Source: Cryptomeria japonica
Taxonomy: Eukaryota; Streptophyta; Pinopsida; Cupressales; Cupressaceae
Assembly: GCF_030272615.1 (NCBI RefSeq)
Contig: NC_081414.1
Span: forward strand, 2,791,501 to 2,855,500
Direction: 5' to 3'
Length of the DNA stretch: 64,000 nt
Shown here in pieces: positions 10,451-23,009 of this stretch (within the stretch, counting starts at the first letter, position 1; each line of letters begins with the position of its first letter). The notes under the pieces were generated by a model. The model was not told the origin of the DNA and ran no database searches. It saw only the letters and a program-made list of their open reading frames with translations. The position numbers and the translations under genes were made by a program.

Positions 10451-12525
10451 GGGTTTGCAAGTGAATGAATCTACTGCCCAAAATAAATAAGGCACTGGTT
10501 TAGTTGCATATAAAATTCAATTCAAGGTCAATCAAATCATTTTGATTTTTATATTTATGTTAGTAGGAAGCAGAAGTAGAGAATAGGACTAAGAAGTAAA
10601 GATAACGGAATCAAATCGAAGCAATAGTTAATCAGAACAGTAAGATAATTTATCCCAAAGATATATGTCACTTTGAGATAAACAACAGAGGTAGAAAGTA
10701 CAATATACATATCTTCTATAAAAAACACCAAGTAAGAAGATCAGTTGGTGAGTAGGTACACCCGCCTAGGTTCTATAGATCCTGAAGTGAGGGAGTTAGC
10801 AAGGTCTTGAAAGGTTCACTCTATTAGTTTGCCAAATCAATTGGAAAGTTCGAAGATAGGATCAGGCATAACCTTAGAACTTTTCCAATCTGTTGATTTG
10901 AGAACCAACACACCTTGCTGACTCAAAAATAGTGAAGGGGGACCCGGTTGACAAAATATATTGTAGGCTATATAACATGTGTTGGAAGTACATTGACGGG
11001 AATTTCATGTACTATACCTAATCTAGGAATACATGTAACTAAAAGGGAACATCACCTCTTTTAACACTAGCTTATGTTGGAATACAAGTTTTTTAATCTT
11101 TACATGTATGTTTGCTTTACATTGTTTTGGTGATGCATCAAATCAAATGGCTTACTTTTTAATTGTATACCTCATTGTATGTTTCATGTATGCTCCATGT
11201 ATGCTTTGTGTATACTCCCTACATGCTTCATGTATGGTCCATGTATATTTTGTGTATGCTCCATGTATGTTTTTTTATGTGTGTGATTCATTTTATGTGT
11301 CTTAGTATGTGTAACTCTAAATTATCTAAACATTGTTGACTTATAGAATCCTAATATTGGGGGCTATTACATTTATCAACCTAACAACATTCAAGGTTTT
11401 CAATGCTTCAATGAAAAGATTTGGCTTCATATATTGTCACCACTTACAATTTCACGCTAGCTTTAGCACTCAATTTAGCATGGATGTTTGTATCTAATTA
11501 TAATGTGCATATTTCACTATTTTTATAAGAAAATTATTTTAGTCCCTTATTAATGAGCTTTTCAAGGACAGATCTCACTTGGACACTAGTGCCCCCACAC
11601 TAGCATATATGTGATAACATTTCAGCAAGATAACAACATGTAAATTAATACTTTAAGAATGTGAAAGAAAGAAGAATCAGGCAGAAGAAAATAAATACCA
11701 ATAGCTCCAACCAAAAACCTCAAAATCAATGTCATCTGAATCCAAACATCTAGGAAGATAACCAAGACCAAAGAGAAATCATGTGAATCATACACTTGTA
11801 GAATGTACTTCTACATACACCTCTAAATGCAAATTGTGCCAAGTCTGATCTCCTTCATAAAATCCAAAAGAAAATCCATAACAACACCTAACACATTCAA
11901 TCACCAAGATCAAACATAAAATATGTATCATGTAACCACCATGGATGAAAACTTCTCACACCAAGAAGACCAAACCCAAAGTAACCATTTTAATATTAGG
12001 AAATCATCCCAATACACCATCTCCTATGATCCTCATTTATCAATTTCATAGTAACAAATGTGTGCAAGGAGATAACCATGTCATAACATCTCTCAAATTG
12101 AATCCTCTAGAACCCTCTAACCTTCGCTCAAGACCCATATCTACAAAAGATAAATCATAAAAGATAGCTCATCTGAAAGTAAAAATTGGCAATTCCTCTC
12201 ACCATGATTCACTCCAAGTAAAAACTCCTCTCAAGTCTAAACTAGATGAAAGCTCCTCAATCTTCCTACTGAAACCACTCTCTCAGCAAATGTCTCTTAA
12301 ACAAGAGGACATCAACCTCACCCAAGTCTCCAAGCATCCATGAGCACTTGTAACAAATCAATCCATGTCAAACTCCAAAATGCAACATAGCATTATCGTA
12401 AAGCAATCAAGCAAGTGATGGTAAACTCAATACCAAGAAAACCACACAAAATCAATTGCCATTGTTCCAACTGCATATCTACATAATGAAAACATGAATA
12501 TAATCATGACATCATGATCTTGTTG
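10451..12525. other. AT-rich gene-free stretch
   Basis: No convincing gene or transposon domain. It contains the CATGTATG-rich repeat at 11171-11290. The short open frames found here show no family signature. Confidence 0.4.
11171..11290. repeat. Degenerate CATGTATGCTC minisatellite
   Basis: Units of about 10-12 bases on the theme CATGTATGCTC recur roughly ten times with substitutions such as CATGTATATTTTG and CATGTATGGTC. The short open frame across it is a by-product of the repeat. Confidence 0.6.
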
Positions 12526-12800
12526 AATACACCATATACTAAGTGGGGTGGAGGGTGAATTAGTATTTGCAAAACACAAATGCTTTAGGACAATTCAAAT
12601 TCAAAACCTTAAGCATGTTAGCAGCAATGAATACCAATGCACAACAAAACACCAAAATTACGTGAAAACCCCAATAAGGGATCTTCATTTCCCACCATTT
12701 TGTGTTTTCTTCCTCAAATCTAGTTTTTCAAATTCCTCGTCATCAAGTTTACACATTATCAAGTGGGTATTTGTAAAATTGCCACCATAATTTAACATGT
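12526..12800 (-). mobile_element. Copia-type LTR end remnant
   Basis: On the minus strand there is a GGGGTTTTCACG stretch followed by TTCACCCTCC and CACTTAGTAT, then TTCAACA. This layout matches the end of the better preserved copia LTR at 21871-21929 (a TTCACCCCC run followed by TCAGTAC). No primer site or gag follows clearly, so only the LTR end is claimed. Confidence 0.4.
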
Positions 12801-14477
12801 CTTCTGAGCTTTCTAGCCATATAATTTTTTTAGATTTGAACATTAACATAATAATTTTTAATTTCTTTTATCGATGCCTCTAAAGTTCTTAGAGACATGT
12901 GTACCATTTTTTAATAACTTTTTAACTACTTGTCCAAATTTGAAACAAATTATATATAATTGTTTTACACTTCATTCTTTACACTTCAAAAAAAAATTCA
13001 ATTATTTTGGTGCAAGCTATGTGATGCGCTCAAGCAGGTACCTGATTTTTAGGATGCCCCCACTTTGAAAAATCGTTAAAAAAAATAAACTCAACAAAAA
13101 TTATAAAAAAGACACAACTTCTAGTACTCACTCTTAACTATCTTTCTACCAAAGAGTTTTCTAAAATACTAAATGCAACTATAACTTTTTTGACATGCAT
13201 GCTAGACACTGTTATGTTTTGCTAAAAAAATAGGAACACTTTTGTTTGCGTGAAATATTTGACCCCCTTAGTCTTATTCATTTTTTAAAAACTTTAATAG
13301 TTTGGAAATTAGATTCAAAATACTAGAATTCTTGTTCTTTTGGTATCTTCAAATTTTGAGTGGATGAGTCTCAAATTGCTCCTCCAAGTTCAAGTTTTGT
13401 TGATTTCAAAAAAAAAAGGTGGTCACTTATACCCCCTTTTTGTTCACCATCTTGGTGCATTACCCCTTTAGGAGATCTTTAGAGACTCTATCTCTCCATT
13501 CCCAAATGATCTTATAACAAATTGTCTTCTTCCCCTTCCACATGCACAATTCATACCTTTGATGATGATAGTATAGAGGAGATTGAGTATATTAGAGGTC
13601 TTGCATGTTATGATGGATCAAAGGCCTCTTCATGTTCCTACTCCTCACATTGAGATCCCATCTCAATGTTCATCAACTTCTATTGTTTCTGATCAAATTG
13701 GCATTGGCTAATGCATAGCTCCCATTAATTCAATGTAGCAAGACGTTATTCTTCCAAACACAACTACTTGGAATTTGTATCTTGCACACATATCATCCTT
13801 GTTTGTAGAGTCTCATATTATAGATCTAGAGAATTATTTTGAAGACATTCATCTCCTCTTTGTTGATAGCCATGTCAGTGTTGTCAGCTTATTTTCATCA
13901 CCCATGGAGTTTGTTCTTCATCATTTTTTACAAAGTCTTGATTTGTCACCTCTTACATTGATTGGGCAATATCAACATCTATCATGGGCATAACAACATT
14001 TGAGCATTTTCCAAATTAGCACAAAGTATTTGGATTTAGATTCGCACATCTTTCATTTTATGGGAGTGGCTTTTCATATCTCCAATGGATTTGTTTCTTC
14101 CTAAAGGGAGAAATGTTGATTGTGGGTAGTGGATCATGTTTTGTCTTCAAGCATTCATCATTGGCACATGAGTTGCTTCTTCATTGAGGGGATTTCTATC
14201 CTCGTTTTCTCTCTCTTATGGGGGATACTCATTATACTATTGTGACAAAAACAATCATTTGGGGGTCACATTGAGTCCTTCTTTCCTTCTTTCTCTAGTA
14301 CAATTATTTTATTTTCTCTCTTTTGGAGAGGAGTTTTCTCCCGCTAGGTTTTCTTTGTTCCTCCATTTGTGAGAGTTGCATTAGTTTGTACATGAGTACC
14401 TAATCAAGCCTTCATTGTCAACATTAATTCATGCATGCATTCATATTATCTCTTTAGCTTATCCCTAAGTTAATCTT
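12801..14477 (+). other. Gene-free; right part likely 3' internal region of an LTR element
   Basis: 12801-13500 is AT-rich with nothing recognisable. 13560-14477 lies just upstream of a polypurine tract and LTR on the plus strand and is probably the untranslated 3' internal part of that element. No pol motif was found. Confidence 0.4.
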
Positions 14478-14840
14478 AAGGGGGAATGTTGGAGTAATTA
14501 GAGCATTTATCTAATTATTTATTAATTAGGTCATTTATTACTTTTTCACTTTGTGTTAGTTCCAAATGTAGTTGAGATTAATTTAGCTCCTCCTTTACAT
14601 TTCTTTAGGTCTCCTAATTTTAGCATTAGGGTTTTTCACCTAAGATTTCATTCATCCTCTATAAGGATTCATCATTCATTTTAATTGTATCTCTTAGAAT
14701 CATTATTTTTTGCAATAATACATAATTCTCTAGTTGTTATGGAGCATACAATCTTTGCTTGATGTCTTTTGTGTGATATGTGTTTTGCTTGCAAATGAAT
14801 CTTGGATCATGTGATTGATCATCAACTTCTAGAATTATAT
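14478..14840 (+). mobile_element. Polypurine tract plus LTR (TGTTGGAG family)
   Basis: AAGGGGGAA at 14478-14486 is followed by TGTTGGAGTAATTAG at 14487. Inside are CTCTATAAGGATTC and a polyadenylation-like AATCATT/AATAATAC zone. The middle resembles the LTR at 37885-38223 (GGGTTTT.CACCT followed by TATAAGGATTC), so the two belong to one family of about 340 bases. The right end is a guess from that length. Confidence 0.55.
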
Positions 14841-15751
14841 ATCTTTGTATAATATGTGTTCTTAAATTAATTAATTTCTTCTTGTTATCTTATTTGTATC
14901 TAAGTTTCCTTTACTTTATTTGCTAAGGTTAAGTCTTATAATTTTTAAGTATATTTATTTTTCTAAACATATAAATAGCTTCTTTTGTATATTTAAATGG
15001 GATATTTATTTTGGTTTTATCCTTCATTTTATTTTTTTGTCATTTTTATTTGCATAATTTTGGATTTATGTTTTTGATTCATTTATTCCCTCTTAAATTA
15101 TCAGGTCTTTAAATCTTTAAAAATTTAGTTTCTTAATTAATGATTATTCTTGTTTTAGTAGGCCTTGAGTTTTTATTTTTTAGCCTTGATAGATTTCCCT
15201 ATTGTTTTGTTTCTTTGTTTTTGCATTTATTCCAACTTTTATGTTTTTTAGGAATTTGAGTTTCAATAAAAGGATTTTCTTTTGGTTCTTTTCATTTTCC
15301 TTTTTATTCTTTTGTTCTTTTTTTCTTTTTTTTCAACCTTGAATCGTGTACAACCTTCACCCTTCTACCTCTCTCCTCTTTTTATCTAGTAGTGGTCTAC
15401 AAACTAGCTTCTTTCTCCTACAGAGGTTGTTCATCTCAATGATGGATCATGGAGTGTGATCTGAAACATTGATGCAAGAATTTCTACACAATTGAATCCA
15501 GAAATCCATTACAATTAATATCACAAACTATGAAAATTTGATGAGTTTAATTACAAATCTATGTTTACAAATTTATAATTTTATTCCTTCTACAAATAAA
15601 TTATACTCTACTAGAGGATAACGATAGAGACAAAAAAAAAATGTATAGAGGGTGAGAAGCAGGAATTGAGGAAGCTGAATGGTCATCTTCCATTTCCATA
15701 TTCTCACTTACAAAGCTTGGATTAATATCCTTCATCACCTTGTATTCTATG
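14841..15751. other. T-rich gene-free stretch
   Basis: Long T-rich segments and no gene, repeat array or element end that I can support. Confidence 0.4.
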
Positions 15752-16950
15752 TGTAGCGTCCTAAAATTGCGACACTTGCAATTTCGACTGCATTTGGGTC
15801 TTCACGATGGCGGCGCAACGTTGAACCTGAATGGAGACCCCAAAACCTGTTTATAACACCAAAAACTGCATTTTTCTGCACCCTGGCTTGATCCCTCCTT
15901 GCACCCTGCTGTCTCGGGAGGTGGGAGGACCATGGCGCCCAGCGCCCTGGTCCCTGGCCCTATTTTGGGCCCGGTCTCTTTTGGGCATCGGGTCTTTAAG
16001 TTTGCAATTCGGGAAATAATGTTTCCTAGTCGGCCTAAGGTCGGGAAAATCAGTCTATCAGCCCTAATTGACTAGTATATAAACTACTTTTCCTCTCCTA
16101 GAAGGGGAGGAAGAAAATAAGCAAGAGCAAGACGTGGAAGCAATATTCAAACATTCAAACATTCAAGCATTCCTTCAAGCAATTGAGCATTCTAAGTCTC
16201 CATTCAAGGCTAAGTGTTGCATTCAAGACAAGGATTCAACCATTGAAGAGGAGATCACATACAACATACAACATACTACATACATTACACCTTCGCATGT
16301 AAGAATACAAACATTCTTACAACAAGGTATCGGTACTTGTTTACATTACAAACATTTACATTTACAGCATTCTCATTTCTTGGTTAATTCCAAAACCGGG
16401 GTTTGACCTAAAGGCAAACCCCTAATCCCTAACCCCCCAATCATCCTCTCTTTTTTGTGTGTAGGTTGCAGGTACGCGGCTATAATTGAAGATCTGGAAT
16501 CCTTGTGCAGAGACGAACCGATCCCCCTTCGTTTTGCGGATTTTTCAGAGGACCGTGTGCATGCCGGGCGCCATCGTCCAGTCAACTTTCGCTCAAATTT
16601 GCAGAACAGCACCGTCTCGACATTTTACTGCTAATTCCAGGTCCGCAGCTTCATCCTGTATCCCTATCTTTGTTTATAAGCGAATCTTTCCTACTTTACA
16701 TGCATTCCTAGTTCAATCTTTCTATCTACATTCTTTACAAAAGAGGGTATCCTTGCTATCACAACCCTTGAAACTCATTTAGAATCCAATCTTGCATTGT
16801 GTGGGATTGGATCTTGTGGGTTTCAACCCCTCTTTTGAATGTAAAGTCTCTCCTAAGTGAAAACCATCAACCCTAGTGACTCTCCCTTCTCTCTCCTTGG
16901 AGTTGGGGAGGGGAGAACAACTAGGGTTCGATTTTTCCGATTTACACTAT
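15752..16950 (+). mobile_element. LTR-like sequence (TGTAGCGTCC family)
   Basis: Starts TGTAGCGTCCTAAAATTG, contains a promoter-like TAGTATATAAAC at about 16071 and an A-rich leader-like part with CATTCAAACATTCAAACATT repeats, then a GC-richer block around 16450-16640 and an abrupt G/C-rich motif near 16900. The order fits a long gypsy LTR on the plus strand. No primer site or second copy is seen, so the end is uncertain. Confidence 0.4.
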
Positions 16951-17860
16951 GTTTTATTTGTTATCTTCTCCTAAATAACTCATGTTGTTTTTCCTTATTG
17001 GTTTCATTGCTTGGTTGTTTAGATTCATCTCTTATCTTATGTAGGTTCTTTTTAAATTTGAATGTTTGTGTTCTCCCTCCCGTTCCCTTTTTCTAGTGCG
17101 AGTGCTAATGTTTGTCTTGGCAAGACTCTAGGTTGTTTAGTAGTGGCATCATGCATTAGCTTAACTTATAACTTATGTATTATCTATTTTCTACATTTAA
17201 CTCCCTCATATCAGTTTAACGGCTAGCTCTAGTGATGGTAAAAAAGATGAAATGCAAATTGATGCTACAGAAAACTCTAGTAATCCCATCAAACAAACCT
17301 TTGCTAACCCTCTTGAGTAGGATAAAGATAATCCGCTAGCCTCTCCTCGCTCACAAAAGCCATCTCATAAAGACACTCACCGGCCTAAGGCAAGAAAAAT
17401 AATATTTGTCGAATGCTACAAAGAGGACTATCTGTTGTGTTTTTTAGAGATGCTTTATGCAAAGATTGTAAATTCCTCATTTAATGCATCAAATAAGGTA
17501 AAGCTTGTGAATTCTTCCTTTCTCCTAAGACCCTCAATAACTTGAATGCTTCAAATGAGATTGAAAAAGACCAAGTATGGCTTATATACAATTCTCATAT
17601 GCCCTAATAAATCTTGCATTAAATATTCTTCAACTTTAGTAGCTTTTACTTACTCTATCAAACAACAACATGCAAAACCCTTTGCAATCCTCTGCAAGAA
17701 CATCATTTGCTCCGAAAATCACACCAAAGGTTTTAATATTACTAGACTATTATGACCATAACTTCTCTGACCAATATGCTAAATATTTCAGCATCTGTGC
17801 TTTACAGGGGGGTAGATGAAATTTGCAAACATAGCCCCTCCTTAGGCAATACTCTTCAAT
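16951..17860 (+). other. Unidentified region with coding-like patches
   Basis: Around 17220-17760 the plus strand shows decayed coding-like sequence (a Ser/Asp/Lys-rich start, then a KARKIIFVECYKEDYLLCF stretch). It might be the first ORF of a non-LTR element or an internal part of the preceding LTR element. I cannot name it. Confidence 0.3.
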
Positions 17861-19172
17861 TTAGTTTTCGGAAGAACCCATTGCACCATCTTGAGGTATA
17901 GATCCATTCTTCTCCTCACTTTCTTCCTTATTATCTGACTTCTTAACACGTCTCTTGTATCTTATTTCTTTCTTGTTCCATGTCAATCTTCTTCTGTGGA
18001 ACAGAGAGACTTGTATTCTATCCTTTTCAAAACCTGGCAATATGTCCCTGCTTATTGCAATTGTAACAAGTAGGGCCATGTTGTAGACCATTTTAACTCC
18101 ATCATAATTAAATTTGTACTCAATAGTATGGTGACCAAATTTGTTACATGTAAAACAATAACCATTGAAAATTTGAGCATTTTTAGCATTTTTTGTATTC
18201 ATGAAGCCATTCCTTATCATTCTACTTCTACACTCATTAGTTTTATGTCCAAATTTGTTGCAAGCATAACACTGACCATTAAATGGTTGAGGTCTTGAGG
18301 ACCTAAATGATTTATGATTCATCTTGGTTCTACACTCAATAGCTCTATGTCAAAACTTATTGCAAGAAAAGCAATTACCTTTGAAGGATTGAGAGTACCT
18401 AGTTTGAGCAATTTGATTAGGGACTAACCTTTTGAGAAACTTCTTCCTGCTCCAGACTTGAGTAAGGCTATTTTGGTAATCCTCTAACTTCTTGGATTCA
18501 TCTTGTACTCTCTATTTCCCTTCATCTATATTGCAGCACTCTCCTTTTCCAAAACCAAGACCATCCTTGTCCTTAGGTGATTTCTGAACATTGAGCATTT
18601 CATCAAGCAAATCACTACCACCTATGAATTTCAATCCCTTTACAATTTGTTCTTTTGCGTATTTTCACTCCTTTCTTAAGGAAACAACTTCTTCCTCAAG
18701 CCTTGAGCATTCAACAGATTTTTTATGTAGCTTGTTTTCTAGACAGTTAGCGGTCTTCTTTCATTCTTCAAATTGAATCTTCAAATGGAATATTATCATC
18801 TTCTACTTTAATAATTTTACCATCACACTTTTTTATTTCTTCTTTTTCACCTTTTGGTTTGCCAATTTCATCTTTAGCCATTTTGAATTTGTCCTTGCTT
18901 TCATTATCCTCTGTAATTTGAGTCTTTAACCTAGCAATCGATTTTTCCGCTTTGAGTTCTAGCATCATCTAGGTCATTAAAAGCAGTCCTACATTCCTCT
19001 AGATTTATTTCTTCATCAGTGGGACCAAACATCCCAACCTATAGGTTCCATGGCATCTAAATTTGTTTATGAACCAAAAAATTTCAGACTTTCTCTAGAC
19101 CCCATGTGTTCAAAATCGAGATCTACCTCAATTGTTAGATTGTTCCTTCAGGAACATCACTTTGATACCAAT
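17861..19172 (-). pseudogene. Copia gag region with several CCHC knuckles
   Basis: On the minus strand the region next to the primer site encodes a Lys/Glu-rich coiled-coil stretch, a KDKDGLGFGKGEC-type motif and then repeated zinc knuckles such as CYACNKFGHKTNEC and a CFTCNKFGHH variant. Repeated CNKFGH knuckles after a coiled coil are typical of a family of plant Ty1/copia Gag proteins. It is broken and partial, with the capsid part largely missing. It forms the 5' internal end of a minus-strand element whose LTR lies to the right at 19173. Confidence 0.75.
19160..19171 (-). other. Primer binding site (initiator tRNA-Met type)
   Basis: On the minus strand TTGGTATCAAAG follows the LTR end TTCTACA. 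It is one step from the usual TGGTATCAGAGC copia primer site and sets the left LTR border. Confidence 0.75.
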
Positions 19173-20390
19173 TGTAGAACACACACCGGATGTTGGGGGG
19201 ACGATTCATTCGTTAACTTTTGAACCATTAAATTTAGATCTACAAAAATAAAAAACAAGAACAGAGCCATCACACAAGGACAAAGATTTTTACATGCAAA
19301 AGACGATAAGGGGAAAAACCATGGTGAGTATCAACTCACAATATATGAAACAACTATTACAATGTTTGTTTTAGGCTTATTGCCAAGGAAGCTTATTGTC
19401 ACCTAGACTTCCAGGGTAAGGCGCACTGCCCTATGCCAAGATACAAAGACTTCCAAACTGAAGATCAATTCTTCAAGGTAAGATACAATAGCATTACAAT
19501 GAACAACATATGGTGAACTTTTGTAGAAGATGCATCTTGGAAATGTTGATAGTGCAGTCCTCTTGTAGCCCAAAACTAGTCTGTCACTCTAAATTCGCAC
19601 ACTCCATGCACCTTTGATTCTATTTTTACTTTACACAATAGGGTATTTCACACTAACTCTCACATCTCCATCAAGATTAGTATATTTGCACACTTAACAA
19701 GTAGTTTGTTCTTCCTTATATATATCCATCTCTAACTCCCAAAACAATCAAGTAGGTCGGCTCAATAAGACCCAATAAGTGAAACGTGTGACAAGGCATA
19801 AGTCGGCTCGAAACACAATACATCATCAACAAAATAGGTTGTGAATCAACCCAAATCATAGTTGGCCTCAACAAATAAAAACACACCTTCAAACATTCTC
19901 CAACACAAATAGAATGGATCAAGAACCCGCACACCTAGTCGGCTCCAAACATCAAAGTTGCTTATCAAAATGCCTCCAAACAACATGAGAGCCTCCCAAC
20001 ACATAATGTGAACTAGGATCAAGACATGAAAACCAATAGAGTCATTCTACAATCATCTCTTGAAAGGATTAGCCATCAATTATTGATACAAAATAACTAA
20101 CTCATTGAGCATGTAATCATTGTGTAGTCCTGATGGACTATTTAACAACAACATGCAAGAAACCATCAATCAAGGAACCAAGAGATCTACAATTCATGTC
20201 ATGGATCCACTACACCATCCTTATCAAATCCTCCAATCTGCATGAGTATATCTATTAAGGTGAACAAATGCTAAGCACTCTTCTAATTGTACTGTAACAT
20301 ACTTCATTATTATTCTAAGATTGGAGAATCAAACACTTATTATAACTTTTTTAGTAGAAGATATTATCAATTGAAATCTTGACAGTAGAC
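19173..20390 (-). mobile_element. Minus-strand copia LTR, first part (split by a nested element)
   Basis: Begins TGTAGAAC next to the primer site and runs to the TAGAC target copy at 20386-20390, where another copia element interrupts it. The LTR resumes at 27985 and ends CCAACA at 28246, giving about 1480 bases once the insert and one target copy are removed. This is close to the LTR length of the inserted element, whose start is visibly related (TGTTGGCA followed by GTGTTGTCATTGAT). Confidence 0.75.
20386..20390. repeat. Target site duplication TAGAC (left)
   Basis: TAGAC lies directly before the left LTR and again directly after the right LTR at 27980-27984. Confidence 0.9.
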
Positions 20391-20463
20391 TGTTGGCATA
20401 TGTGCAGAATATGTTGACATGATGATATTGTGTTGTCATTGATGTCAATATGCTGAAAGAATG

Positions 20464-20556
20464 AACCGGTAATATGCTCAAGAGAGAACCGATAATATGT
20501 TGAAAGAGAACCGGTAATATGCTGAAGAGTGAACCGGTAATATGATGAAGAGTGAA
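20464..20556. repeat. Four 23-bp AACCGGTAATATG units in the 5' LTR
   Basis: Units start at 20464, 20487, 20509 and 20532. The same four-unit array with the same 23/22/23 spacing is at 26569-26660 in the 3' LTR. Repeats near the start of U3 are often promoter or enhancer elements in LTRs; that role is inferred. Confidence 0.75.
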
Positions 20557-21262
20557 CAGGTTTATTGAAGTTAAGCAACTGGCAAAGTGAACCGGTATAA
20601 TGATGAGAACCGGTATATGTGCTAAAGGTGAAGTGGTTTAATATGGTATGACTACCGGTTGGTAGTCTCAGCTTCAGGGTTTCCGGTTGAAGTGTTTCGA
20701 GCCTGTGTGATTCAACCGATGGCATTGTGTGATGAGTTAGCAGTATAATGGAGATCATATCGTGTTGCCATGTTAGCCTCGTGCGCGTGAATGATCTTGC
20801 ATGAAGGGAAGTGATCCTATCTACCTCGGGAATGTGCGAAGTCTCTGCAAATGGTGGAGAACACGTGATGGGTTATCACCTCCAAGAAGTGGTGAAGAAC
20901 GAACAATGAAGAATGTCTTGAGATCTGTTCAAGACCGTTGTATTCAAATGCAAAGTGTTCAATGGTCAAGATTGAACCGACTAAATTGCTTAACCTAAAT
21001 GTTTAGGGTTTAGGATTGATGTTGCCGACCTATCTGTTTCCTATAAGGTCAATGTTGTGTTTCATGTTGAAGTTGTTAACAAATGTTGTGTGTGTATCTA
21101 AAGTGCAAAGATACGTGATTCTTGCTAGACCAGATAAGAGGGTTGATACTTGCAGAATGTGTATGCAGAAGAAAGGAACTACAGCGGGTCTACATTGGCA
21201 TTGAGTGCTATTACCAGATCATTGTAATACCCGTTGATCTCTAATCACTTGAACAGTTGGAA

Positions 21263-21480
21263 AATCCCTTATCAGGGTAGCTTTAACCAGCTTGTTGTAA
21301 ATCCTTTAACAGGGTGACTCAAAGCCATTGAGTTCATAAAATCCTCTAACAAGGTAACCCCTAACAAGGTTTAACCCTTAACCGGGTATTCTAGCCATCC
21401 CTTAACCGGGTGACCCCTAACAAGATCGGTTCCTAACAGAACCTATTGTAACAATCGTTAACTGGACTAGGCTTCTAACA
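21263..21480. repeat. CCTAACAGGGT-like repeat cluster in the 5' LTR
   Basis: Short units on the theme CCCTTAACAGGGT recur about ten times, many of them self-complementary at the edges (CCCT with AGGG). The 3' LTR carries the same cluster at about 27345-27560. Confidence 0.65.
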
Positions 21481-21931
21481 GAGCGGGCTTCTAAAGAGTT
21501 CAAAAACAGTTTGTGGGTATTCATCCCCACCGTGGTTTTTCCCAGTTGGGTTTCCATGTGAAAAAAAAGTGTGTCATATGTGATGTCTTTTTCATGTGAT
21601 GCTTTGATGATTTCTGTTAAGAGGTGAATCATGTTGATCTAGCAAGTTATTATATTTCTGATGATAGATTACCTATTTATGCACAAGGATAATGTGGAAA
21701 ATCTTTGTAGGTTGTGTGGTAAGATAAGTGTTTTCCGGTTTATATCTTTCACAGTCTCATTGTCCTTAACCGGTAGTAATTTGGTTTATGACCGGTGTTA
21801 GTGATTGCCAGTCAACCTCATTGTTTGCAGACAAACCGGTTCAGGAGAAGTTTTTGTACCTGTACTGATTCACCCCCCCCCCCCCTCTCAGTACCGGTTT
21901 GGTACTCACTATTCATCATTGTGTTATCAAT

Positions 21932-21943
21932 TGGTATCAGAGC
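21932..21943 (+). other. Primer binding site TGGTATCAGAGC
   Basis: An exact match to the common initiator tRNA-Met primer site of plant copia elements, two bases after the LTR end. Confidence 0.92.
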
Positions 21944-22079
21944 GTCCTCCAGGTCCTTTGTGTTGTAAGCTTAACCGCTTGAGGGAAAGATCTTATTGTA
22001 ATGATGAAGAGGGAAGGTCCAAAGTTCAACAGAGAACTTTAAAATATGGAAGGACAGAATAAAGATATACATCAAAAGC

Positions 22080-22960
22080 ATGGGTGCTCAACATTGGAGC
22101 TATGTTGAGAATGTTTATGTTATCCCTACCGATACTCTCACCGATGACCAAAAGAGAGAGATTCAGGAGAATGGGCAAGTCATGGAAGCCCTAATTAGTA
22201 GTTTGTCTAACATTGAGTTTATTGATGTCCAGGATAAAGAAAATCTCAAAGAAGTATGGGATACTCTTGAGAACATATATGGCAGTGATGAGCATGTGAA
22301 ACAAGATAAGGAAGAAAGACTTAGAGGAAAGTTTGAAGACATGCGGATGGTTGAAGGAGAGACCATTCAACAATATGGAATAAGAATCAAAACTGTTGTT
22401 GGAGATATCAAGAGTGCGGGTGGTAAAATGGAAGATTCCACTGTTGTTAGCAAAGTTTTGAGATCCTTATTACCGATCTATGCAATAAGGGTGGTTGCTA
22501 TTCAGGAGTTGAGGTCAATAGACAAAACTAAGGTATCCCTAGACTCCATCATTGCAAAGTTGACAGCCTATGAGCTAAATAGTTTTGATGGCAATGTTCA
22601 GAAGACCGAATCAGACTTTAGAGCATCCGCTGCTCCATCTAGAAAAGGCAAAGAAGCTAGTACCAGTGGTGAACCAAGACAAAGCAGAGAAATGGATGAT
22701 GAGGAGATCCTGATGGAATTAGAAGTTCTTCTTGCCAAGAGACTCCCTAAGGGAACTGGTAAATACAAAGGTAAGCTTCCTCTGAAATGCTTTTCTTGTA
22801 ACCGGATAGGACACATTGTTGTAAACTGTCCAAATGGTGATAGCAAGGACCAACTGGAAAAGTTCAAGAAGTTCAAAGGAGGAAACCGGAGAAACTGTTT
22901 TGTAGCAGTTGATGAAGGTGTCACTGATGAGGAATCAGAAGATGAAGAAAATGAGAATAT
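22080..22960 (+). pseudogene. Copia gag region
   Basis: Encodes a UBN2-type Gag with motifs such as KEVWDTLENIYG, RMVEGETIQQYGIRI and LLPIYAIRV, a charged linker, then the zinc knuckle CFSCNRIGHIVVNC and an acidic stretch leading into protease. Gag forms the particle and binds element RNA through the knuckle. The beginning of the protein, as usually seen in the family, is not recognisable here. It is part of a broken element. Confidence 0.85.
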
Positions 22961-23009
22961 TGTGTTTGTAGCAGTCAAGGAAGATGTGTCAGACAAGAAG
23001 GCTCTTGTC

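Larger units (their letters stand above)
20391..21929 (+). mobile_element. 5' LTR of the copia element
   Basis: Starts TGTTGGCATATG and ends GTGTTATCA before the primer site. It holds a 23-bp repeat array near the start, a second array of CCTAACAGGGT-like units at about 21263-21480 and a run of C before TCTCAGTACCGG near the end. Confidence 0.9.

Noticed and set aside
16134-16782. Small plus-strand ORFs as host genes
   Set aside because: They lie inside an LTR-like region and show repeat-derived or random composition with no family motif.
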